From contig JACKIH010000003.1 of the NCBI GenBank assembly GCA_020638575.1, positions 1,283,501 to 1,347,500 of the forward strand: a stretch of 64,000 nucleotides of DNA, given 5' to 3'. The notes under the pieces were generated by a model. The model did not search any database. It worked only from the letters and a program-made list of their open reading frames with translations, and was not told the origin of the DNA. The position numbers were made by a program, and so were the translations under genes. The stretch's first letter is position 1, and every line of letters starts with the position of its first letter. This DNA comes from Rhodospirillaceae bacterium. Lineage in GTDB: Bacteria > Pseudomonadota > Alphaproteobacteria > DSM-16000 > Inquilinaceae. Positions 42,387 to 49,440 of the stretch are shown here, one piece after another.

Positions 42387-44390
42387 TCAGGAGCCGATCG
42401 GCCCGCCGCCGTCCATGCGGGTGATCGCGACCACGGACGGACGCGGCGGCAGTTCCGGGTCGAAATCCGGCCAGCGCGTGGCCGGGTCCTCGAAGGTGGA
42501 ACTGCGCTCGAAGCCCGGATAGTCCTTGGTGCCATCGCTGGCGGGGTGCTGCACGGCGACGAACAGGGTCTTGCCATCGGGGGTGAAGCAGGGCCCGCAC
42601 ATCTCCGCGCCGACCGGCACCCGGTAGAACATCCGCCCGGTGCCGCGCGCCGCGCCCTCGGTCTCCAGCGCCCACACGCCATCGGCGGTGCCGGAGGCCT
42701 TCTTCCAGCCGTTGCCCTGATCGGTGGTCACCCACAGACGGCCCTGCGGATCGATCGCGCAGTTGTCCGGGCAGGCGAACCAGCCGTCCTCGCTGGTGGC
42801 CGGGTTCCACAGGGCGCCGACCTCGCCTTCCGCCGGATCGCCGCACTGCACCAGCACCTCCCAGGTGCCGCTGGTGGCGGTGTTGTCGTCGCCAGCTTCG
42901 GTGATTTCCACGATGTGGCCGAAGGCGTTGTCGGCCCGCGGGTTGGCGCCGTCCACCTGCTCGGCCGTGCGGCGCGTGTTGTTGGTCAGCATCACGTAGA
43001 CCTTGCCGTTGACCGGATTGGGTTCCACGTCCTCGGGGCGGTCCAGCGGGGTCGCGCCGAGCAGCGTCGCGGCGCGGCGGGTCTCGATCAGCACGTCCGC
43101 CTGACTGTTGAAGCCTTCCCCGGCGGTCAGCGGCCCCGCGCCATGCACCAGCGGCAGCCAGGTCAGCGAACCGTCATCGGCGAAGCGCGCGACGTACAGC
43201 GTGCCGTGATCGAGCAGATCGCGGTTGGCCTCGCGATCGCTCGGGTCGACCCGGCCCGCGCTGACGAACTTGTACAGGTACTCGAAGCGCTGGTCGTCGC
43301 CGGAATACACGACCAGGCGACCGTCCTTGTTGACGATGCTCTCCGCGCCCTCGTGCTTGAAGCGGCCGAGCGCGGTGCGCTTGACCGGGGTCGAGGTCGG
43401 GTCGAGCGGGTCGACCTCGACGATCCAGCCGAAGCGGTTCGGCTCGCGCGGCTCCTTGCCGAGGTCGAAGCGCGAGAAGTGCTCACCCCAATTGTACCAG
43501 GCATCGGGAACGCCGTAGCGCTCGTAGTTGGCGTATTCCGGGTGGTCTTCGGTGAGATTGCCCCAGAAGTAGCCGTGGAAGTTCTCCTCGGCGGTCAGGT
43601 AGCTGCCGTAGGCGGTGATGCCGCCGGCGCAGTTGTTGACGGTGCCGATCACGCGGGTACCGGCGGCATCGTAGGAGGTCTTCATGCGGGGATCGCCGGC
43701 GGCCGGGCCGCTGATGGCCATCGGCGTGCTGCGCAGCGAGATGCGGCGGTTGTAGGGGCTGTCGGCCACCACCTGCCAGGTGCCGTCGACCTTCTGGATC
43801 TCGATGATCGAATTGCCGTGGGCGGCCATCTCGATCTCGATGAGGTCGGGCGTCATGTTGGCGAAGCCGGTTTCGTCCTGGATGCCGACGCCCGGGAACA
43901 TCACCTCTTCGTTGGTGTATTCGTGGTTGACGCAGAGCAGGCCGTGCTCGGGGTCGTTGGACCCGAAGGGCAGGCCGATATAGCCGACATAGTCGTTGTT
44001 GTAGCCGAACTGCATCTCCTGGGCCGCGGCGGTCTGGTGCAGCGGATCGAACTCCGGCGCCCCGGGCACCACTGGATCGCCCCAGCGGATCAGGATGTTG
44101 GCGCTGTAGCCCGGCGCCACATGGTGGGTTTCGTCGACGCCGTGCTCGATCTCGTCGAAGACGTAGCGCGAGGCGGTTTGGGCCGCGGCATCGCCCGCGC
44201 GCAGCAGGCTCGGCCCGAAGGTGGCGGCGACCGCGGTGGCGGTCAGCGACCCGCGCAGGAAATCGCGGCGGCCGAAGCGGCCGGCGATCACGTCGCCGAT
44301 GGTCGGCGCCTGCGAGCGGTTGCGGCCGACATCCTCCGACGCCTCATGGGCTTCGGCCTTGCACGAAAACGCCCGATCGCGTTGGTCCAT
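42387..44390 (-). CDS. phoX: PhoX-family alkaline phosphatase (DUF839), Tat-exported
   Basis: A 667-residue secreted phosphatase that releases phosphate from organic esters in the periplasm or outside; the family uses Ca2+ and Fe3+. An N-terminal Tat signal (GRRDFLRGS, RR at residues 41-42, followed by a hydrophobic stretch and AAAQT) is preceded by a long cytoplasmic-side segment. The PhoX body shows GLLCVNHEYTNEEVMFPG, NCAGGITAYGSYLTAEEN, FGWIVEVDPLDPTSTPVKRTALGRFKHEGA (cluster ligands), LTNNTRR and CPDNCAIDPQGRLWVTTDQGN. Start at 44390 has AGAGGGAC upstream. A Pho box candidate lies about 110 bp upstream, fitting phosphate-starvation control. Confidence 0.92.
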   Translation of the reverse strand: MDQRDRAFSCKAEAHEASEDVGRNRSQAPTIGDVIAGRFGRRDFLRGSLTATAVAATFGPSLLRAGDAAAQTASRYVFDEIEHGVDETHHVAPGYSANILIRWGDPVVPGAPEFDPLHQTAAAQEMQFGYNNDYVGYIGLPFGSNDPEHGLLCVNHEYTNEEVMFPGVGIQDETGFANMTPDLIEIEMAAHGNSIIEIQKVDGTWQVVADSPYNRRISLRSTPMAISGPAAGDPRMKTSYDAAGTRVIGTVNNCAGGITAYGSYLTAEENFHGYFWGNLTEDHPEYANYERYGVPDAWYNWGEHFSRFDLGKEPREPNRFGWIVEVDPLDPTSTPVKRTALGRFKHEGAESIVNKDGRLVVYSGDDQRFEYLYKFVSAGRVDPSDREANRDLLDHGTLYVARFADDGSLTWLPLVHGAGPLTAGEGFNSQADVLIETRRAATLLGATPLDRPEDVEPNPVNGKVYVMLTNNTRRTAEQVDGANPRADNAFGHIVEITEAGDDNTATSGTWEVLVQCGDPAEGEVGALWNPATSEDGWFACPDNCAIDPQGRLWVTTDQGNGWKKASGTADGVWALETEGAARGTGRMFYRVPVGAEMCGPCFTPDGKTLFVAVQHPASDGTKDYPGFERSSTFEDPATRWPDFDPELPPRPSVVAITRMDGGGPIGS

Positions 44391-44496
44391 GTCTTGTCCC
44401 TCTCCCTGGTTGCACCGGCCGGAACGGCCGAACCCCGGCATCGGCCGGCGGCGGATGCGCGTGAGAGGGGCGTTAGCACGACTGCGTTATCGTTTT

Positions 44497-44514
44497 TTGA
44501 CAGGAGCTTTACAA
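44497..44514 (-). promoter_or_regulatory. Pho box candidate upstream of phoX
   Basis: Read on the minus strand: TTGTAAA, GCTC, CTGTCAA. Two seven-base direct repeats spaced by four bases match the PhoB-binding layout (CTGTCAT-N4-CTGTCAT), with seven or more core matches. It lies 107-124 bp upstream of the phoX start. Confidence 0.65.
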
Positions 44515-44621
44515 ATCCGTGGCTGCCCGCACCGCGGCGGGGCGCGGCCGGCGGCCCGCCAGGCAGGTCCGGCTATTCAATCAATCATTGAGAAATCTAC
44601 TCAGAGATGGCGAATGCGAAA

Positions 44622-44651
44622 CGGCCGCTCCATCCCCCCATGGAGCGGCCG
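44622..44651 (-). terminator. Strong terminator hairpin after the Tat mini-protein
   Basis: A perfect 12-bp stem (CGGCCGCTCCAT/ATGGAGCGGCCG) with a six-C loop, 36 bp past the stop codon. On the minus strand it is followed by TTTCGCATT, a weak T-tract. It separates this gene from phoX. Confidence 0.75.
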
Positions 44652-44686
44652 CCCAACCAGTCTGCGTTGGTGGACGCAGCCGGCAA

Positions 44687-44980
44687 TCAGCAGTACGGCG
44701 CACCGCGGCCGTAGCCGCCGGCGTCGGTAATGTTGCCGTTGTCGGCATCGGTCAGGCCGGTCCAGATGCCGCCGGAGCCGCGCGGGCAAGACCCGCTGTC
44801 GGTCCACGTGCCGTTGTCGATATCCGCCGCATGGGCCTGGTTCATGGTACCGCTGGCGGCCAGCATGGCGGTGCCCGCAGCACCCACGCCGAGCATTCCG
44901 AGCAGCGACCGGCGGCCGACCTTGTCCGTCGTCTTGATCTCACCATCGGTCAGCGACCGACGCTCTTTCTTGTCACTCAT
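44687..44980 (-). CDS. Tat-exported mini-protein with two DxDNGxxTD repeats
   Basis: A 97-residue protein. Residues 1-51 form a Tat signal (VGRRSLLGMLG, RR at 23-24, then a hydrophobic run ending NQAHA); the mature chain is only about 46 residues. The mature chain holds two copies of a D-x-D-N-G-x-x-T-D motif (53-61 and 78-86), 25 residues apart. Each copy is followed by a G/R-rich PRGSGG or YGRGAP turn. The spacing of acidic residues looks like a calcium loop. Cysteines at 65 and 97 could pair. The ATG at 44980 has GGGAGG upstream. A consensus TTGACA (-35-like) lies at 45032-45037. Function unknown. Confidence 0.8.
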   Translation of the reverse strand: MSDKKERRSLTDGEIKTTDKVGRRSLLGMLGVGAAGTAMLAASGTMNQAHAADIDNGTWTDSGSCPRGSGGIWTGLTDADNGNITDAGGYGRGAPYC

Positions 44981-45206
44981 CCGCGCCCTCCCGCAGGCTG
45001 AAAAGAAATGTCCGGCATACCTGACCCGACGTGTCAACAATACCCCGAGCCGGAGATCTGTTGCAAGTCGCCAAACTGAAACGAGTGCGATATTCAAAGA
45101 ATAGCCCAAGTCAGGGCACATCTCCCTCGGATTGCGTCTGAAACTGTGGCAAAAGGAAGGCCGAATTCGGGCGGACGGCGTGGTAAACGCAGCGGAGGGA
45201 CAGACG

Positions 45207-45296
45207 ATGACCGAGATCTCGATCGTCGACCGGGCCGGTCAGTCTGCGGCGTGGGCCGCCCGCCAGGCGATCGACCGGCGAGGAGCCTGCAGATGA
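45207..45296 (+). CDS. 29-codon ORF coupled to SnoaL-like gene
   Basis: Too short for automatic calls, but a good ribosome site (GGAGG at 45194-45198) lies eight bases before the ATG. The stop codon overlaps the next ATG (ATGA). The product is MTEISIVDRAGQSAAWAARQ, followed by nine residues. It may be a leader peptide that couples translation, or a truncated older gene. Confidence 0.4.
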   Translation: MTEISIVDRAGQSAAWAARQAIDRRGACR

Positions 45297-45808
45297 CCCA
45301 TACCGGCGATCCCCACCATGACCGCCTGGAGGACGTGATCGACCGCTACCTTGCGGTGTGGCGGACGGGCGATGCCGATCGGCTGGCCGATCTCGCCGAC
45401 CTGATGGACCGGGACATGCGCTATCGCGGCCCCTTCCACGACGCCACCGGGCGCGAGGCGGTGGTGGCCGTCTGGCGCTCGGTGTTCGAGCGCATCGACC
45501 ATGTGCACATCGACATCCGCGCCCGTGCCCGCGACGACCTGGTGACCCTGGTGCTGTGGACCTTACGCTTCCGCACCAGCCGGGGCGGCGTGCCGCGCCT
45601 GCTGGAAGGCGTTGCGGAACTGCGCCAGAACGGCGACAGCGGCCTGATCGAAGCGCATTTCGACCACTGGGACGCCGCCGGCCAGGTGTACGAGGACCTG
45701 TCCCTCCTGGGCTGGATGATCCGGCTTGCCCGGCGCCGCATCGGCCGGCAGCCGCGGGTCGACAGTGACGTCAGCGACGACCGCGACCCGGACGAGCCTC
45801 ACCCGTAG
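45293..45808 (+). CDS. SnoaL-like/NTF2-fold protein
   Basis: A 171-residue protein of the SnoaL-like cone-barrel fold: DRLEDVIDRYLAVWRTGDADRLADLADLMDRDMRYRGPFHDATGREAVVAVWRSVF spans the first helices and strand, then AHFDHWDAAGQVYEDLSLLGWMIRLARRRIG. Members are small enzymes or binding proteins; the catalytic residues cannot be fixed here. The ATG at 45293 has AGGAG upstream and overlaps the stop of a 29-codon ORF. It is convergent with the cyclopropane synthase gene; related bacteria have SnoaL-like genes beside cfa, suggesting a lipid link (inference). Confidence 0.8.
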   Translation: MTHTGDPHHDRLEDVIDRYLAVWRTGDADRLADLADLMDRDMRYRGPFHDATGREAVVAVWRSVFERIDHVHIDIRARARDDLVTLVLWTLRFRTSRGGVPRLLEGVAELRQNGDSGLIEAHFDHWDAAGQVYEDLSLLGWMIRLARRRIGRQPRVDSDVSDDRDPDEPHP

Positions 45809-45844
45809 CCGCGGTCGTTGGCCAAAGGCATCCCTTGGGGCCGA

Positions 45845-47068
45845 TCAGTCCCGGTCGACGGCGATCTGGGCGACGTCGATGGTGCCGACGGAGAAACCGG
45901 CGGCACAGTAGTGGAAGTACTGCTCCCACATGCGCTTGAAGCGCTGGTCGAAGCCGGACGCTTCGATGCGCGGCCAGGCGGCCTGGAAACGCGCGTTCCA
46001 GGTGCGCAGCGTGCGCGCATAGTCCGGCCCGAAGCTGGACCACTCGCGCAGGCGCAGGCCCGCCGCATCCAGCCCCCGCTTCAGCGCCTTCGGCGAGGGC
46101 AGCATGCCGCCGGGGAAGATGTACTTCTGGATGTAGTCCATGGAGCGCCGGTAGTGCAGGAAGTCGCGCTGATTGATGGTGATGACCTGCAGCCCGGCCG
46201 AGCCGCCCGGCTTCAGGTTTTCCCGCAGCGACCGGAAATAGGTGGGCCACCAGCGTTCGCCCACCGCCTCGAACATCTCGATGGAGGCGATCTTGTCGAA
46301 GCGCCGGTCGACGTCGCGGTAGTCGCGCAACTGCACGTCCACGCGGTCCGCCAGCCCGGCCTTGGCCATGCGTTCGCGGGCAAACTCCCACTGGGCGCGG
46401 CTGATGGTAATCGCGGTCACACGGGCACCGCGCTTGCCGGCGAACTCGGCAAAGCCGCCCCAGCCGCAGCCGATTTCCAGAAGCTCGTCGCGCTCGCCGA
46501 GGCCGAGGCGGCGGGCCAGCGCTTCGTATTTGCGCGTCTGGGCGGCCGCCAGATCGTCGTCGCTCGGCCGGTCGAACACCGCCGAGGAGTATGTCATCGT
46601 GGGGTCGAGCCAGGTCCGGTAGAACTCGTTGCCCAGGTCGTAGTGGCGGGCGATGTTGCGCTTCGCCCCGTCGCGGCTGTTGGGCCTTAAGGTGTGCACC
46701 AGCCGCTGGGCGAAGCGGTACCACATCCGCCCCTGCATCTGCTGGCGCAGCGCCGCAGTGTTGACCAGGAAGAAGCGGAATAGCGCTTCCACGTCCGGGC
46801 TCGACCAGTCGCCGTCGAGATAGGCTTCGCAGAACCCCAGCTTGCCGCCGATGAGAAAGCGCCGCGCCAGCCGGTCGCGGTGGATGGCGAGCTGCACCCG
46901 AGGACCGTCCGCCCCCCCGGCAAAGACGCGGCGCGTGCCGTCCGGCAACTCCACGTCGATGGAGCCAATGGCGATGCGCTCGCCGAGGGCCAGAAGCAGC
47001 CGCATGGCGCGCGAGGGGCGGTAGGGTCGGCGCGGGGCCGACCCGTCAGACGATCCGTCGGTCAGCAT
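45845..47068 (-). CDS. cfa: Cyclopropane-fatty-acyl-phospholipid synthase
   Basis: Uses SAM to methylenate unsaturated acyl chains of membrane phospholipids. The 407-residue protein has an N-terminal lipid-binding region and a methyltransferase with ELLEIGCGWGGFAEFAG (SAM loop), SIEMFEAVGERWW, ITINQRDFLHYRRSMDYIQKYIFPGGMLPS and a late FKRMWEQYFHYCAAGF, all standard. The start at 47068 has only a weak ribosome site; an internal Met 21 residues later is possible. Expected to harden membranes in stationary phase or acid. Confidence 0.93.
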   Translation of the reverse strand: MLTDGSSDGSAPRRPYRPSRAMRLLLALGERIAIGSIDVELPDGTRRVFAGGADGPRVQLAIHRDRLARRFLIGGKLGFCEAYLDGDWSSPDVEALFRFFLVNTAALRQQMQGRMWYRFAQRLVHTLRPNSRDGAKRNIARHYDLGNEFYRTWLDPTMTYSSAVFDRPSDDDLAAAQTRKYEALARRLGLGERDELLEIGCGWGGFAEFAGKRGARVTAITISRAQWEFARERMAKAGLADRVDVQLRDYRDVDRRFDKIASIEMFEAVGERWWPTYFRSLRENLKPGGSAGLQVITINQRDFLHYRRSMDYIQKYIFPGGMLPSPKALKRGLDAAGLRLREWSSFGPDYARTLRTWNARFQAAWPRIEASGFDQRFKRMWEQYFHYCAAGFSVGTIDVAQIAVDRD

Positions 47069-47180
47069 GTATTTCTGGTGCCGCGACTTGGCGTTCCGGT
47101 CAATAAGCGATGGCTGCAGAGGTGCCCCGCATGCAGCGATAAAGCCGCACCGCTTGCCACCCATGGCTGCGCGCTCCGGG

Positions 47181-48617
47181 TCAGGGTTGGGCCGGCAGCG
47201 CGCGAAAGGCGTCGAGCGCCCACTGCCGCGCCGTCTTGTGGTCCACCATGGGCGGCGGATAGTCGCGGCCCAGCGCAATCCCCGCTGCGCGCAACACCAT
47301 GGGCGGCGCCCGCCACGGCTCGTGCAGGTGGCGGTCGTCGAGTGCCGCCAGTTCCGGCACCCAGCGGCGCACATAGGCACCGGCAGGATCGAACGTCTGG
47401 CCTTGGAGGATGGGGTTGAAGATGCGGAAGAAGGGCGCCGCATCGGCGCCGCAGCCCGCCACCCACTGCCAGTTGGCGACGTTGTTGGCGAGGTCGGCAT
47501 CCACCAGCGTGTCCCAGAACCACGCCTCGCCATGGCGCCAGTGGATCAGCAAATGCTTGGTGAGGAAGGACGCGGCCACCATGCGCACGCGGTTGTGCAT
47601 CCAGCCGGTGGCCCACAGCTCGCGCATCCCGGCATCGACGATGGGATAGCCGGTCTCGCCGCGCTGCCAGGCGCTAAGGCTCGCGGGATCGTCGGACCAC
47701 GCCATGGCATCGAACTGGGACCTCAGATTGGCCGCGGGCATGCGCGGGAAGTGGTGCAGCAGGTGGCAGCAGAACTCCCGCCATGCCACCTGCCGGAGGA
47801 ACGCCTCCGCCGCGGCGCCAGCGCGCCCGCCGCCCGCCCGGCTGGCGACGGCCGCCCAAACCTGGCGCGGCCCGATTTCCCCCCAATGCAGATGGGGGGA
47901 GAGGCGCGCGGTCCCCTCCACCGCCGGCAGGTCGCGCCGGTCCGGGTAGGTTTCGACGGCATCGGCGAGAAACGCCTCCAGCCGGTCCTTCGCCGCCGCC
48001 TCTCCCGGCGTCCAGGCGGCACGCAGGCCGCCCGCCCAGTCCGGCCGGGTGGGCAGCAAGCCCCAGGCGTCGAGCGCGTCGCTCGCCGGCCAGCGTTCGG
48101 GTGCGGCCATGGCCTCAGGAGCGCCATCCGCAGCGACGCTGCCGATGCGGTCGCGCAGGGCGACCCAGAAGGGCTTGAACACCTGGTAGGGGCGGCCGGA
48201 GCCGGTGGCGATCTCCCAGGGTTCGGCCAGCAGGCCGGCGTTGAAGGTCGCCACCTCCAGCCCGCGGGCCCCGAGCGCCGCGGCCACCGCCTCGTCGCGG
48301 GCGGCACCGGCGGCATCGTAGCGGCGGTTCCAGTGGACCGCCGTGGCTTTCACCGTGGCCGCCAGTTCGCCCAGCACGGCGGCCGGGTGCCCCCGCCGCA
48401 GGATCAGGCGCGAGCCCTTCTCCGCCAGCCCCGCGGCCAGGGCGGCGAGGCTGCCGGCCAGCCACCAGCGCGATGCCCCGCCGAGCGGCCGGGGGCACCC
48501 CTCGCCCGCCTCGTCCAGGATGAACACCGGCACCACCGCCCCGGCACGGCATGCCGCCAGCAGGGCCGGGTTGTCGGCCAGCCGCAGGTCCTTGCGCAAC
48601 CAGACGAGGGTGGTCAT
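47181..48617 (-). CDS. phrB: Deoxyribodipyrimidine photolyase
   Basis: Repairs cyclobutane pyrimidine dimers with blue light. The 478-residue protein has the antenna domain (TLVWLRKDLRLADNPALLAACR) and the FAD domain with LSPHLHWGEIGPRQV, RQVAWREFCCHLLHHFPRMPAAN, GYPIVDAGMRELWATGWMHNRVRM, and DTLVDADLANNVANWQWVAGCGAD, which are class I CPD photolyase hallmarks including the tryptophan electron path. It lies 30 bp from pdeM on the same strand, next to the ligase-associated repair genes. Confidence 0.95.
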   Translation of the reverse strand: MTTLVWLRKDLRLADNPALLAACRAGAVVPVFILDEAGEGCPRPLGGASRWWLAGSLAALAAGLAEKGSRLILRRGHPAAVLGELAATVKATAVHWNRRYDAAGAARDEAVAAALGARGLEVATFNAGLLAEPWEIATGSGRPYQVFKPFWVALRDRIGSVAADGAPEAMAAPERWPASDALDAWGLLPTRPDWAGGLRAAWTPGEAAAKDRLEAFLADAVETYPDRRDLPAVEGTARLSPHLHWGEIGPRQVWAAVASRAGGGRAGAAAEAFLRQVAWREFCCHLLHHFPRMPAANLRSQFDAMAWSDDPASLSAWQRGETGYPIVDAGMRELWATGWMHNRVRMVAASFLTKHLLIHWRHGEAWFWDTLVDADLANNVANWQWVAGCGADAAPFFRIFNPILQGQTFDPAGAYVRRWVPELAALDDRHLHEPWRAPPMVLRAAGIALGRDYPPPMVDHKTARQWALDAFRALPAQP

Positions 48618-48647
48618 GGCATCGCTCTCCGCGATCGGATCCGCCGC

Positions 48648-49379
48648 TCAGGGCAATGCCCGCGCGGCATCGAGCCCGGCCAGCCGCCGCACCGCATCCG
48701 TCCGCACCGCCAGCACCCGTTGCCCGGCCAGCACGTACACCTCCGCCGAGCGGCCGAGCAGGCGGGCGAGCGGCGGGCTGAACACGTCGAGCCCCCCGGC
48801 ATAGGCACCGTAGGCGGGCAGGATCAGGCGGTTGCCGGCGCGCGCGAAGCAGCGGCCACGCACGCTGCCGTGGCGGCCCGGCAGGGTGATCTTCGGGTGG
48901 TAGTGGCCGGACACCTCGCCGCCGGCCACCTGGCGCGGCGGGCAGGCCGCGGCTTCGTGGCGAAAGCACAGGGCACCTTCCACCCATTCGGGCACCACCT
49001 CGCCGGCCAGTCCGCGCGGCGGCGCCGGATCGTGGTTGCCCAGCACCCACACCCAGTGGCAGCCGGCCATCAGGGCGTGCAGGGCGGCCCGCTCCTCCTC
49101 GCCCAGCCGGGAGGCGCCGCCCAGGTCGTGGAAGCTGTCGCCCAGGCAGACGATGCGCCGGGGCCGCAGCCGCCCGACGGTACGGGCGAGCCGCAAGAGG
49201 GTCTCGCGGCTGTCATAGGGCGGCAAAAGCTGGCCGCGGACCGCCCCGGCGGAGCCCTTTTCCAGGTGCAGGTCGGCGACGGCCAGCAGCCCACGGGCGG
49301 GCCACCACAGGCAGCCGTCGGGCTCGGCCACCAGTTCGGCGCCGTTCAGGTGGAAGCGGTGGCCTGAGGACTCGCTCAT
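48648..49379 (-). CDS. pdeM: PdeM, ligase-associated phosphoesterase/endonuclease
   Basis: A 243-residue calcineurin-type metallophosphoesterase of the ligase-associated DNA damage response group. Metal motifs are complete and in order: VADLHLEKG, CLGDSFHD, VLGNHD, VSGHYHPK. Family members have been placed genetically with an Lhr-like helicase, an MBL exonuclease and an ATP-dependent ligase, all present downstream and upstream here. The ATG at 49379 is preferred to a TTG at 49415. Confidence 0.9.
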   Translation of the reverse strand: MSESSGHRFHLNGAELVAEPDGCLWWPARGLLAVADLHLEKGSAGAVRGQLLPPYDSRETLLRLARTVGRLRPRRIVCLGDSFHDLGGASRLGEEERAALHALMAGCHWVWVLGNHDPAPPRGLAGEVVPEWVEGALCFRHEAAACPPRQVAGGEVSGHYHPKITLPGRHGSVRGRCFARAGNRLILPAYGAYAGGLDVFSPPLARLLGRSAEVYVLAGQRVLAVRTDAVRRLAGLDAARALP

Positions 49380-49440
49380 GCGGGCCAGATAACCGCCCGG
49401 CGGCCGCAGGCTCAAGCGGACTCGCCGCGGGCAGGATGCG

